Shown: piece by piece, positions 46,676 to 58,464 of the stretch | How positions within the stretch are numbered: the stretch's first letter is position 1 | Layout of the letters: each line of letters begins with the position of its first letter | From: Sclerotinia nivalis | Lineage: Eukaryota > Ascomycota > Leotiomycetes > Helotiales > Sclerotiniaceae | Assembly: GCA_029531795.1 (NCBI GenBank) | Contig: JAPEIS010000007.1 | Span: 372,001-436,000, forward strand | Length of the DNA stretch: 64,000 nt | Direction: 5' to 3' | The notes under the pieces: model-generated | Databases searched by the model: none | What the model saw: only the letters and a program-made list of their open reading frames with translations | Told to the model about the DNA's origin: nothing | Translations under genes and position numbers: made by a program

Positions 46676-48746
46676 CTACGCGTTCGATGATCCGTTTTCC
46701 ATCCGAGTAAGGTTTTCCGGTGTCTTTTGTAAGCACTGCCACCTTACCCCGCTGAATGCTATGATACTATTGAATGCCTTATCTCTTCCCTTCATATTCT
46801 CTAGCACGTGCCCAATTTGACTTGCATTCTGCATGTCACTACCGGCTTCCCCACGAAACTTCAACTCCAGTTTGTCTCTTCCGATCGTTACTTTTGCTAA
46901 TTGGGCCAGTAGTATATCCTCGGTCTCTCGTTTTGACATCTCAATTAGTTCGCTGTACGGTTTATCGAATGATTTGCGAGACAGAATGTTGGGAACTGAA
47001 GGTTCAAAACGTATGGTGCTGGTGGAGAGAATTAGACGTCCTGGAATGTGATGCAAAGTGCAACTGAATGACAAAATATCTTGGTGCTCTCCGTGTATAC
47101 TTTCCGAACCAATAGAGTGGATATGATCTTCATTGTGGTCCGCCGACTTTACCGTAATCTCCGAAACTCTGACTCGGGTATTTATATTCCTCGATGGGTG
47201 TGAATTAATTTTTCCCAAGGCTGAAGATCCACGTTCTTGGAGATATTGAAGAGACCATTCTGAGTAGGTGGGAATATCCCAAAAAGCCCACTTGAGCGGC
47301 GAAACAAGCAGGCGATATTGGGGATATAAAGAGCTAATGGGCCAACAACCAAAAAATACAAGACCAACCACGAACCAGAATACTTTCATGGTGAATTGAA
47401 TGGAGGCACAAACACTAAGGAGAAAAACAGCCAGAAATAGGAAAAGAGAGTGAAATGTGTTCTGAGGGCGGCGGAAGTGAAAGAAACTGTCGTAGACCTC
47501 AAGTAAGTTGGCTAAATCCGCAATTTGTACTTGTAAATATGGGCCGATTTGTTCCAAAAGAGGTCCCAGCCAGTGCTTGTTTCCATGCTTTTCCATCAAC
47601 TCTCCAGCTTTCAAAGCCGTCGCTCCTCGATCAGTATTTCTCGAAACTTCTTCGCGCAATGCGGACACTGAGGGGTAATAGTAGTTCTTCGCAGTGGCGT
47701 AAACGATATACGCATACTAAACGGAAATTTAGAGACAGTACTCTATAATCGAAACAAACAACTCTCTTACCAGAAATGACATGATATATGATTTATACCA
47801 AAGTAATAGATACGATATCAACCATTTAGATGTTCGCCATGGGTCCTCCCACCTATAAATCTTCCTAATATCCAACACAAACACCTGCAGTGAAGCGCTG
47901 ACTATGATAAGCCTCTCTACGTGTCTACGCAAGATGTCTATATCAAAAGGAAGCTCTTCAAAATCATCAATATATTGGGCCGTGAAATTGTGTGAGCCAT
48001 GGAGAAGTTTCTATCGATTGTTTAGATTGAAAATGGCAATTATGTGAAGAGTGCAGACTCACATATCCAATATATTTTCCCCATTTGAATTCCGCGTACC
48101 CATGATCATCTGGCCCCTCAAAATATTGAACCGATGGAAATGATGCAGGTGTTTTATCAACAACGCGAACACGGTGAACATGTCTATCGGTGACCCAAGC
48201 AACACGTAGTTCCTCTCTATTTCGCTCAATTATGTGAACCTTATTTTCATAATAGTCGATTTCATTTAGATTGTCCTCATTTACACCTTCATCGTCGCTA
48301 TTATGCTGATCATCCTTGGCCTGTTGTAATTCATCGTGGGCTTCAAGGAAGTCAAATTTTGCTTGATTTGAGAGATACGGTCTACTTTTGGCCAGTTTTC
48401 CCGCGGTTTTCCTCGTAGCTTTCGATTTAATAGATGCGACTGGATGAACGATAGCGTCAGCAGTCCCCTGTAGGATATTTTTCGTTCTCTCTATTCGCGA
48501 TCCATTTCCCACTTTGGATGTATCGAGCACCTTGGCTGCGTCGAAAGCAGGGCTCTGGTTGATCTCCTCCACCACAGAATCGAAAAACTGCTCTTCCTCA
48601 TTATTTTCCGATGAAGAATCGTCATCATCAATTCTTAACAACCGTTTAGCTTTCGCCTTTGCCTTAGATCGCAAACCATCTGGTTCATTATGAAGTAATG
48701 GATCGCTCAAGTTTTGGTGATAAGGAAGCTTCTCACTCTGCATCAT
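46676..48746 (-). CDS. DUF3292-like membrane protein
   Basis: Exons 48746-48063, 48010-47771 and 47716-46676 join in phase 0 to give 654 residues. The N-terminal 160 residues are charged and disordered. Then comes the conserved fungal block: FEGPDDHGYAEFKWGKYIGYKLLHGSHNF (across the first junction), LRRHVERLIIVSASLQVF, DIRKIYRWEDPWRTSKWL. Hydrophobic helices follow, one pair at about 280-315 and another at about 395-440 (SLFLFLAVFLLSVC, VFWFVVGLVFFGCWPI). The C-terminal 200 residues include a GRAM-like piece (GRLILSTSTIRFEPS). This matches fungal DUF3292 proteins, which lack an assigned biochemical function; the domain name is from memory. Likely an internal-membrane protein. It is divergent from qri7. 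Confidence 0.85.
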
Positions 48747-49237
48747 AACCTGTTAATCAGTTTCTATCGTAGTAGTGTAACCTAGTTGGGTATAGAATGT
48801 AGTTTGACCTTGAGCATGCTCAAATTGTGAAAATATTTGTCGGCTTCATCAAAACTTACACTGATGAGGATATAAGAAGATGATGAGTATGAGTAGAGGT
48901 ATTTCAAAGAGCCAAACCTTGCAGAGAATCTGTCCTGGGCCCATTCTGAACAAGGCTGAAAGAGGCTGAATTGCGCCACTGATACAATAAAATTAATTCC
49001 TTGGTCAGGTCCACGTATGAAATTTTATGGTTGAAAGAACATTGAAAGAAGTTTGGTGTTGGCATAGAACTTAAGTGTGGCTGAAGCTGAAGCTAAAGCA
49101 GCTAAAGCTACCTCACTAAACTTGTTGTGGCTGAAGATTTGTGGCTGAAGATCTCATTCCCTCGAATTATTTTTCCTACTGATAAAGTCTTACATCCTCC
49201 AATGATCGACTTGAGATACCATTTCATATGATTGCAT
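48747..49237. promoter_or_regulatory. Divergent promoter between the DUF3292 gene and qri7
   Basis: 490 bp. Contains repeated GGCTGAAG motifs at about 48952-48969, 49078-49095 and 49129-49150 (five to six copies, some tandem). No TATA box near qri7. Motif function unknown. Confidence 0.4.
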
Positions 49238-50602
49238 ATGAAGTCCTTATGTCTCCTCTCCAGGCGTGTTTCCAACACCAAAAAGTTAATATGTCGAACT
49301 TTTAAACGCTCTCTGCTGACTCTGGCCATCGAGACATCATGCGATGATACGAGTGTTGCCATTTTAGAGAAATATAAAAGCAATTCTGTCACTCTACATT
49401 TCAATTCCAAAATCACATCGGATAATAGATCATATGGAGGAGTGTGGCCAATTGCCGCACATGAGTCTCATCAGAAACACCTGGCGCAATTGGTGAAAGA
49501 AGCTGTGCGGAGTTTACCTCGACAACAATCCACAATCGCATCGTTCGAGAATACTATAGCTGTCGCATCACATCATGCATCCGAATTGTACAAAAAGCCA
49601 GACTTTATAACTGTGACACGAGGTCCGGGGATGCGAGCGAATCTTATAACTGGCATGGATACTGCGAAGGGATTGGCCGTAGCATGGCAGGTACCTCTAC
49701 TAGGAGTGAACCATATGCAAGCCCATGCTTTGACACCACGAATGGTATCCGCGCTCAATGCGACAAATAACATGGGGGATGGAAAACACAAAGACGATCC
49801 TGCCTACCCATTCCTCTCTTTGCTGGTCTCTGGTGGACATACCATGCTTGTTCATTCTCGTCAACTTTGTGACCACGAAATTCTAGCCACAACCTCGGAT
49901 CTTGCAGTTGGAGATATGGTTGATAAAACAGCGCGAGATATTCTACCGCCCTCGGTGATTGACTCCGCATCAGATGTGATGTATGGCCGCGTCATGGAAG
50001 AATTCGCATTTCCTGATAGCAACCCTACATACAATTATGAGCCTTCTCTCAGGAACATTGCACAAATTCCAAGACAAACAAGTTATGGTTGGGGATTAAC
50101 CCCTCCCTACATGAGTCCGGGTCCTGGTGGATTAAGAGCTTACAATTCGGAATTCTCGTATTCGGGTCTCGGTAGTCAAGTTAAACGCATTCTAGAACAA
50201 AATCCGGAAATGAATGTTGTGGAAAGGAAATTACTCGCCCAAGAAACCATGCGAGTAGCATTTGAACACCTTGCATCTAGAGTGATCCTGAATCTTGAAT
50301 CCTCGGATTTGAAGGATATAACAACGCTCGTTGTCTCAGGAGGCGTTGCTGCGAATCAATATTTGAAGCACATATTGAGGACATTGTTAGATGCTTGGGG
50401 GCATAAGGGTATGAGGTTGTTATTTCCTCCTCCGAAGTTCTGTACAGATAATGCAGCTATGATTGCATGGACGGGAATAGAGATGTGGGAAGCTGGTTGG
50501 AGAAGTGACTTGGATATACTGGCGGCCAAGAAATGGCCGATTGACCCGAGAATTGAGGGCGGGATACTTGGTTTGGATGGCTGGAATAAGCAAACCATTT
50601 GA
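49238..50602 (+). CDS. qri7: Qri7/OSGEPL1, mitochondrial tRNA t6A threonylcarbamoyltransferase
   Basis: Single exon, 454 residues from ATG 49238; the frame six bases further upstream starts only with TTG. The first 27 residues are basic without acidic residues (LSRRVSNTKKLICRTFKR), a mitochondrial presequence. Kae1/TsaD family motifs are present: LAIETSCDDTSVAI (30-43), the metal ligands His159 and His163 in GVNHMQAH, VSGGHT near 198-202, GLGSQVKR, VVSGGVAANQYL and CTDNAAMIAW. It transfers the threonylcarbamoyl group to A37 of mitochondrial tRNAs with ANN anticodons and, as the mitochondrial form, should work without a KEOPS complex. Length agrees with fungal Qri7. Confident assignment. Confidence 0.93.
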   Translation: MKSLCLLSRRVSNTKKLICRTFKRSLLTLAIETSCDDTSVAILEKYKSNSVTLHFNSKITSDNRSYGGVWPIAAHESHQKHLAQLVKEAVRSLPRQQSTIASFENTIAVASHHASELYKKPDFITVTRGPGMRANLITGMDTAKGLAVAWQVPLLGVNHMQAHALTPRMVSALNATNNMGDGKHKDDPAYPFLSLLVSGGHTMLVHSRQLCDHEILATTSDLAVGDMVDKTARDILPPSVIDSASDVMYGRVMEEFAFPDSNPTYNYEPSLRNIAQIPRQTSYGWGLTPPYMSPGPGGLRAYNSEFSYSGLGSQVKRILEQNPEMNVVERKLLAQETMRVAFEHLASRVILNLESSDLKDITTLVVSGGVAANQYLKHILRTLLDAWGHKGMRLLFPPPKFCTDNAAMIAWTGIEMWEAGWRSDLDILAAKKWPIDPRIEGGILGLDGWNKQTI

Positions 50603-53600
50603 TTTGGCTGCCGAAGGTTTCTGTAGCCACTATCCAATCTCATAGCCATACTGTCTCGAATCCATAATGAATCCCACATCAGATTGGTGTTTTGTGCTCT
50701 TTCAAAAGGAATCGAGTTCTGGGATTCAAATTCTCGTCGCGAAATCATCAACTGCTTCTTCGATCCTTTGAGAGCATCGATACACACAGAACCGCGCCAA
50801 AATTGTAACTCGATACTCCTTCGCCCTCTCCAACATGTTCCTCGTTTTATCCCTTTGCTTGTCTTCTCCTTATCGACTTTTGGATCCCTTCCATCAAGCT
50901 ACAAAGTTTCTTGATTAATGTAGCAACATCTCGTGCACGCATTTCTTCCCACGTGCTGCGGCGAATTTTTTCTTCTGAGCCAACTTGGCAGTCTTCAAAT
51001 AGCCTTCGCTGTGGTAGGCTAGCTGCTTACAGATGTTGAAGGGTAAGTAAACCTGGTCACCCGTTTGCATACTATGCATACTGGTCGATGTATTCGATGA
51101 AACCTACATTGCCATGATTTGAAAGTATAAAAGTATTTCTGGAATGGATGATTCGAGATTTTTCATCTTAGCATATCCTACCAGCATCACTCTTCTTGTC
51201 ACCCATCACTCACAGCAGAACCTCTGCCCAAATGTTGAGTACAAGGCCATAGGGAAAATGTTCAGCATGGTGTACGGCTGTTTATTTCGAGTAGAAATAA
51301 CGCTAGTAGGCCTGTCTTTTTCACATGCGAGAACTTCTCATCGCTGCAGTTATTTCACTACTTTACTATAGTCAGTTTCCTCAAGCTCCTTCTCTTTTTC
51401 AACTGTATACGGTTACTACCATTACAACAATAGCTAGCATACCCTAGTACTCGCTAATCCTAGTACATACGCATCTATACATACTTTATTACCTCTCCAT
51501 AGATTATCACACAAACACACATAGAATACTATACACTTCATTCACACCTAAAATACAATCAAGACCCATTAACATCATGACATCGTCCATCGCTGGTGAA
51601 TCTGAATCATAACCTTGAGGTGTATAAGAGCTGATGTATATCCATATCCGTACTTCTCTTCAAATTAACTTGCTGCACTCTTTGTCTCCTTGGGGGGTCT
51701 TTGATTTTTAATTAATTCTTTAACTCCTTCGTTCTCGCGCGATAGTGAGGAAGTATCGAGTGATGGACTACGAGTTTGGCAAGGAAAGAAAGTCGGACTC
51801 ATTTGGTGTCCTGAACCTCAAGAAAGTAATGGTTCATTGTCTTTTCACATTTTATATTTTCTTCACACGGAAGAATTAACATTTACTATTCTACAATTTC
51901 GCAATTTCATAATGGTACCAGCCTCAGAGTCCCGCACAGTTTGACTCGCAACCTATGATGAGTCATTGGCGATAATGCATCTTCTATAGAACCATCAAAA
52001 CTACATAACGCCAGGAGAACCGACTTAAAATACCGCGAAGCTGTGAAGAGGAGAATCGTGGAAGGCGTTATTGCTACCTATACAATTATGCTGATATACT
52101 TTATTGTGAGTGGTAGCGAATACACCTATATACTTATCCAAAGGATATTAATTATAACCAAACCTCCAAACTCTTTTTCTCGGGTATAAAATTTGAGAAG
52201 GTCCGAGGCAGTGGGATGTTTGATATCATGATTGTGGTAGTGATTGGGTTTATTTTACTTATTTGACGGTACGGTGGGCGTATCAAGGTTTTCGAAGTTC
52301 AGATATCATTATCAGATTATTGCATCCCATTATTCATAAGTTTCCTGTTTGGTGGGTATAAATCAATTTCTTGACGATGACAGGAAGTGGAGTACTGTTG
52401 ATAATGAAGCATCTGTATAACCTCAAGGTAAAGTGTGGAGTAGTCTAGGACGGAGCAAGAGGTAGATGTATTAGAGTCCCGATTTTTGAGTAGTTCGAGT
52501 TCATCTCACAAATACTTACTTTAGTTTGCTCTCTTTTAGGCATGTGATATGTTTGGGGGTCTGTCTCCACATAGAAGTTTGATGGATCGGGGGGGCCGAA
52601 GGGTTGAAGGATTGAAGTGTATATGAGTGATTTGTATGAGAAGACTGGGAGATTGCTTGAGTAACGGGCACTGTTTTTTCTTGGGTTGGGGGATAGATGG
52701 TTTCTATATATCTTTTCTTGGGGCACTACGTATTGTATCGTATCGTGCTGCTGCTGCTGTAAAATCTCATCATTTTAATCACCACAGGTTTCAAAAAAAA
52801 AAAAAAAAAAAAAAAAGGCAGAGAGAGGGAGGGGAAGGAGGTTGCAGGAACGAGAAGGGCCACTATGAGAAATCCTATTATTGAGTTTTGAAGAAGTGTT
52901 TTTAAACAATTTTAATTTCTAGAATTGCAAGCTTTTTTTCGTTGAGTTTCGAAAGTATCTATGGAATCCTTTACTTTTTCTTCTTTATTTAATATAGTAT
53001 TATTCACTCTATTTCTCTCTTTGTGAATAAAGTAGTGAATGGAAACTCCAGACGCGGAATAGAGTTTTTGGAAGGAAGGAATCAAGTAAAACGGATCCGG
53101 TTCGAAAGGGTGTTGATAAAATCAATAGCGCTTAAATGAATATGATCTCTCCCCTAATGGCGGTAATATCTAGTGGAGAGATGAAGCTCATGTGGTTTTG
53201 AAGTCCATAGATTTAGAAGGAAATCTGATGGAGATTAGATGATATGAAGTTCATTAGAAGTCACTGTAATTTTGAGAACTAAGTTAAACCTCCGAGATGA
53301 AAAGGGAGAAAGATAGTGTTATATTACTTTGTATGTAAGACTACTATTCATTGTGAAGAGAGTAAAATATTGAACCTTTGAGAAATGGAAATGGGTGGAG
53401 GACTGATGCTTCTGGAGATTCGGAATAGAATGAAAGTGGTAGAAGACTAAGGAATGGGTTTCGTTGATACCTTAAGCTGAGATGGGGAGATTGTCACAAC
53501 TTCAAATACTCATACTGGGCAGCGGGCAAACTATTTGGGAATATTATACAGTTCCAACTTGGAGATTTGCCTATTGAGATTCATACTGATCTGATATTGC

Positions 53601-53901
53601 TTCCATGAGGTTTGAGGTTGCTGAGTGGGTAGGATTCCGAGTGAATAGTAATGCCAGAGATTGTAATGTCTAAATATAATACAGGTATCAAATGAAAGTC
53701 AGATAGGGTTGAATTAAGTTTACTATTTCGACAATGACAATCTTCCAGTAAATTTGGTTTCTTGTGGTGTCTGTATCCAAACCTAAAAAGTATAATAGAT
53801 CTAATCATGAATAAAATATTACAAAGATGTAACTTGAAGATGATTCATAACTACAGTAATATACAAAGGAAGGTCAGTAGTATCTCACTTGCAATTATAA
53901 T
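50603..53901. other. Long intergenic region
   Basis: No gene supported over 3.3 kb. Mixed composition; frames are short and unrelated. Includes a short (CTG)n and the poly-A run listed separately. Untranslated RNA cannot be excluded. Confidence 0.4.
52793..52816 (+). repeat. Poly-A tract, 24 bases
   Basis: 24 consecutive A followed by a GA-rich run. It could be the tail of an old retroposed copy or a replication-slippage tract; no coding remnant was seen upstream. Confidence 0.8.
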
Positions 53902-54075
53902 TGTCGGTATATCATGTGACTAGCCTCACATAGGGAGCCGTACCACTAGCGAACTCTAGCCCCTTCCCCTTCAATATAAATAGCCCCTTCATTTCATAGT
54001 GTGGCAATCAAGAATCAATAAATACAAATACTATAATAGTACTATGCGAGTAGTATCACCGAAGTGATACCAACA
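53902..54075 (+). mobile_element. Short solo LTR (174 bp), TSD ATAAT
   Basis: Starts TGTCGGTATATCATG and ends GTGATACCAACA, with identical flanks ATAAT at 53897-53901 and 54076-54080. Internal TATA-like ATATAAATAG near 53976, followed by AATAAA near 54017, the order expected of an LTR promoter and polyadenylation signal. Related to the minus-strand element at 41433-41575. Confidence 0.8.
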
Positions 54076-54080
54076 ATAAT

Positions 54081-55262
54081 CTATCGTAGGAACATGATGG
54101 GAGTTACTCTCAATCAACAAAGATTTGAACAAAATTAAAGCCAAATCTGGAATAGTCTTATATTCCTTTCCGTTCCTGTATCGATGTCATATTGTTCGTC
54201 TCACTTTGGGTGATAAATACATAGTACTATGGTGTAGTGTCTCTAAATGTATACAATAATTCTTGATCATTAGAATCTATAGAAAGGAGGACATTTGAGC
54301 TTACGCTGAGGCACTGGTGAAATCACTAATTCCTCGTAGAACACATGTTATATAATGCTATCTCTATAATACCGATAGTTACTATAACTATTCACTTAAA
54401 TTAAACAGACTAGATATAATTCTTTATAGCTTCTTTGAACTAGAGAATTCAATATCTAATTAGAAACAAATAATATAAACTTAGAGACTCCTTTTTATTA
54501 TTCTATTACTCTTCTTTTATTAAACTTTCAATAGTTTAAAAGTTAGAAACACGATTTCTGTTTCTATCGTCTAATTAGATTATTTCCACTTGTTAATATT
54601 AGACGAGATATAGCTAAGTTCTTCACAATTTTCTCATGAATTGATCACTACTACTATATCAAGATGAGATACTATTATCTAAATGATTATTTGTTTCTAA
54701 ATTTCCTTACTATTTCTCTTTTATTAATATAAAAAAAAACTAATTTAAACTTTCTTATTTTTATTTTAAAGAGAATACTATTACTCGCTAATAATAGACG
54801 AGAATCTTTATATTATCTAGACTTTCTAGACTGTTTTTGTTAGTTCTTAGTATCATTGGACAAGATAGTCTTAAGTTTTCTATCTTGATAAGATTCAAAA
54901 CTTCCTCTTTTTCATCTATATCAGATGATATAGCTCTTTTGGATACTTTATATTATGAAGATCTGTATTGTTACTTCTCATCAACTTCAGGTAATAAAGA
55001 TCTTAATAATAATACTCTCTTTAAACAAAAGCTTCCTCAATTCTAGAAGACACGATAAGTGAGTCTTTTGCACCATTCCACTTTAGATATAGGCATACTA
55101 TTGTCTCAACCCCTTAGACAATGTCAAGGTTATTTAATATTGATGAAGAGATTCACCATCATAGTAAGAATGACTGAGGAAATTTCCCCGAGATTGTCCG
55201 AATCCAGCAAATTACTTGCCGTACAAGTGCAATATTGAAGATAATTTTTGTAATTTGTTATC
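54081..55262. other. AT-rich region, no gene seen
   Basis: Very AT-rich, with repeated TAGACGAGA (about 54601 and 54796). May be a heavily mutated transposon remnant, but no domain is readable. Confidence 0.4.
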
Positions 55263-55270
55263 TATAAAAG
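55263..55270 (+). promoter_or_regulatory. TATA box and candidate 5'-UTR intron
   Basis: TATAAAAG lies about 180 bases before the ATG. GTATGT at 55329 and ACAG ending 55432, with ACTAAT near 55386 as branch site, would make a 104-nt intron in the 5' UTR of the next gene. Inferred from sequence only. Confidence 0.45.
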
Positions 55271-55441
55271 GACTTCTCTAGAGTGTACATTTCTTCTTTC
55301 TTAGAATATCGACAACTTGTGCACATAGGTATGTTCACTGATATTTCTTTCCTTGTTTTAAAATATGGTTCTTTTTAAGTTCTTCACTAATGTCTATCTG
55401 CTATAGAACCCATCTGTTTATACTATAGACAGTTTGTCAAA

Positions 55442-56476
55442 ATGTCCACACCATCCGAATCTAGCTCTAAAAAGCCTAGAAAAAATATCATCCCACCATC
55501 ATTTACACAAAACACCATACCTCCCATCACAGCTCCTCCCTATCAACAACGACATCCTCCACAAAATCCTCCTCCCGCCCCCTTCCAGTTTCCCGATCCC
55601 TTCCAGTATCAACCACTTCCAAGGGAGCCTTTGTCTCCAGTCGGTGGTATTCCTTCACTTCAGCATAGGCACGACGACCCCGCTTCAGATATCTGGAGAC
55701 CTCAAAGCTATGCGAATACTGGGAGGAGAAAAACATCCAGGCGTACTACTCCAAGTCTTTACAGCTCAACATCAAGAATGCCCCTCGTCAACTCTGTGCA
55801 ACGGCTATCCGTATTAGCCGCTGCATCTCCTACAGCTCCTGCTGCTCCTTCCGCCAACGTCAACTCTCTTCCGCGGCAATCTGTAGTACCAGCCGCCGTC
55901 CCCCTCGCCCACGTCACCTCTCTAGAGGTTGAAGAGCTCCGAGATCGACTATTCAAGCTCACATCAGATTATCAACGACTATACGGGGTATTTATGCCCA
56001 TGGGGGCGAGCAGTTGGAACGCCGAGCGCTGGAACACCGTCGACATCGATCTCCCCTTCCTCTCCAGTATCCGTCAACATATCGTGGATCTCCTAACCGC
56101 CACGCGAAGATTCGAGAACGGAGAGAAAGTAAACAATGACCAAGCGTTCTTTGCGTCCCAACATACGTTTTTCAATAGCTTAGTGGCAGTAGTGGGTTCT
56201 GCAATTGAGAAATTGACGGCGTTGAGAAGGGCTTTGGAGGGTCCGGATGGATATCCGTATCAGTATCGTAGCTGGTATTATCAAGTCATTGGCAATAATC
56301 CGCGGAGTACGGATACTTCTTCTGCGCCGGCGGATGAGGAGAACAAGGAGAGAGATGCTTGGGGAATGATTATTGAAGCTGGAAAGTCTGGCGATGGGGA
56401 TGGAGGGTTGGAGTCTCCGTCGTTGGATCCGGAGGATGAAACGGAGGCGAGATCGGAGAAACGTACAAGGATGTAG
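55442..56476 (+). CDS. Proline-rich hypothetical protein
   Basis: Single exon of 344 residues. Residues 1-75 are Pro/Gln-rich, then a Ser/Thr/Arg stretch and an Ala/Pro stretch (SPTAPAAPSANV). From about 160 to 285 the protein looks folded and helical, starting VEELRDRLFKLTSDYQRLYG and containing IRQHIVDLLTATRRF and IEKLTALRRALE, with a short aromatic DGYPYQYRSWYYQ. The C-terminus is acidic and ends in a basic SEKRTRM. No family recognised. It may be a small adaptor or nuclear protein, but this is a guess. The plus-strand hydrophobic frames just downstream lack ATG starts and are probably 3' UTR. Confidence 0.7.
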   Translation: MSTPSESSSKKPRKNIIPPSFTQNTIPPITAPPYQQRHPPQNPPPAPFQFPDPFQYQPLPREPLSPVGGIPSLQHRHDDPASDIWRPQSYANTGRRKTSRRTTPSLYSSTSRMPLVNSVQRLSVLAAASPTAPAAPSANVNSLPRQSVVPAAVPLAHVTSLEVEELRDRLFKLTSDYQRLYGVFMPMGASSWNAERWNTVDIDLPFLSSIRQHIVDLLTATRRFENGEKVNNDQAFFASQHTFFNSLVAVVGSAIEKLTALRRALEGPDGYPYQYRSWYYQVIGNNPRSTDTSSAPADEENKERDAWGMIIEAGKSGDGDGGLESPSLDPEDETEARSEKRTRM

Positions 56477-56931
56477 TTTTCTGCGAGTTTGGTAGCATTT
56501 GGCATTTCTTCCTGGTCGCCTTGCTGTAGCGTTTGCTACAACTGGCTGCGATTACTTCCTTGGTATTGCTTGTTATTTAATTTTCGCCGCTGCCGCTTTG
56601 GCACTTTTGACCGCTTCATGTTTCTCAAGCTACCAAATTTGCAGCTTAGAAACGCTTGTTGTTACTGGTGTGGGCGCAGATGGTGTATTCATTCAAGTAG
56701 TAGATGCATATATGACAATAAATACCTCAGATTATGGAGGTCTTCTGCCATTTTATATTGAGATAATTGGTTATGTATGTTTTGCGCAGTGCGAACAAAT
56801 ATATTTCATGGTCATCATGAATGAAGGAACGGATCTTGAAGTGTTGTGACATTGCAATTGCTCACTACTAGAAACTATCAAATTCATCGTGTATTCATCC
56901 CCTTGTGCTCGACAAAGAAATCATCACTAAA
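56477..56931. other. Convergent 3' region
   Basis: Between the proline-rich gene and the convergent zinc-finger gene; no gene supported. Confidence 0.4.
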
Positions 56932-58464
56932 CTAAATACCCCAAAAGACAAAACCGGCTGCTCTACATTCATTTGCGAGTGCTCTTGAATTTGGACCTTC
57001 CATTACGTGATGGAAAGCACAGAAACACCTGAAATCATCGACTAAACGGAAAATATCTTTAAGAACGGAACTGCGATCTTGTTCTGAATGATCAGTCATT
57101 AAGTGAGCGACAAAAATCTCTCGGTGATGGCCACCGGTGGCCCAGAAAGAACACAGCATACATTTCCTCTCCCCCTCGTCCAGGGACCAGGTTGAATCAT
57201 CCGCAAAGAAGTCCTGGAGAAGCTGCTTTCCCGTCATGCGATCGGAAAGTTCATGAGTAATTATGTGCGCTCTCATTGTTGACGCGTGGAGGTTCTCACC
57301 GACATCAGCCGCTGGTCGATACGTACAACCAATCGGTGCCAGTGGGCAGAGCTCCCCACCAGTCGAACAGAGACGACCAAACCAGAATGGAATCGATATC
57401 TTCAAGGCATTTTTGGATATCCAGTCAAGGTTTTGTTGAGTGTTGTGGTCCATATAATGCTGCCTAACCAGATGATTAATCAAGCCGTGGATGTCGAAGG
57501 GAGCAGACTGGCAAGTCTCCATCAGGCATCGATAACTTCGCGAGTTGTCGTGTTTTCTGAAGTGTTCCATGAATTTGTCCTCTCTCTTGAACGGCTTCGT
57601 TGTTCGATGACACCCATAAACGGGGCAGGTTACCCGGAAGTCTTGGGTATGAATGTTCTTAAAATGTCGCCTCAGGCTTGAATAATATTTAATTAGTCAT
57701 ACATCCCGTTACATGGTGCGAGGAAGGGCAGAAGAAGTAGTGACTCGATTGGAAGCTATCGCGGTTTCTAGAAGGCTAACTACTTACTCATCTGGACGGG
57801 AGAAAGTTTTGCGACACCCTGGATGGGTGCAACTCACTCTGTCCCGTATCACTTTGGCAGAAGTCTCTTTAGATCTGAAGCTTCAGTCATCAGTAACTAT
57901 TTTGGCTTTGACCGGAATTTTACTTACCCATCACTTGGGAGCGTTTTTGAGAAGCCATATGGAGGCGATAGTGCAGTGAACGGATGACCAGACTCGTGCT
58001 CGTGGTTGACGAGCGTAGTGGGTGCAGATGATTCCCCCGTGCGGTTATTGGCGTCACCATTTTCTGTGAGGTTGGCCGTCGACATTTCGAGGTCGCATTG
58101 CAAGAACGGATGTCTTTTGGTTTCGCACGAATCGAAACCAGTATTGATGTCGACGGGAATATAAACAGCAGCCTCTGGAATTGAGGTGGTAGCATATGAA
58201 GTACTCCAAAGTGGCGTAGTTGGTATAGTAGATGACCTTAAAATGTTCAAGGCATCAATCTCATTGTTCTTTCGTCTCAAGAGATCGGCATTAGAATCTG
58301 CAGCGGCACCAAAGTCGTATGCTTGCTCATCTCGTGGAGGCTCATAATGCCCCCTTTACGCCCCGAAATTAGCGTGCCTTTTTTTTTGCCACTCACCAGG
58401 AGTGATCCATGGAATTCCAAGTAGGATGCAACCCTACTCCAGGGTCTTGTGCATCATTTTCCAT
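56932..58464 (-). CDS. C2H2 zinc-finger protein
   Basis: Exons 58464-58397, 58353-57928, 57880-57788 and 57676-56932 join in phase to give 443 residues; introns are 43, 47 and 111 nt, with AAAG or AAG acceptors. The N-terminal 165 residues are disordered (HPTWNSMDHSWGHYEPP, then Thr/Ser-rich). Finger 1 is C182-x4-C187-x12-H200-x4-H205 (CTHPGCRKTFSRPDDLRRH), split by the last intron. CPVYGCHRTTKPFKREDKF and CLMETCQSAPFDIHGLINH are looser Cys/His fingers. The remainder has further Cys/His pairs (CMLCSFW, FRCFCAFHH). Probably a transcription factor of a fungus-specific class; DNA target unknown. A shorter start inside exon 4 would lose the first finger. Confidence 0.8.

Noticed and set aside
56499..56849. 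Hydrophobic 116-codon plus-strand frame after the proline-rich gene
   Set aside because: Begins with TTG, no ATG in context, no splice sites linking it to the gene before it.
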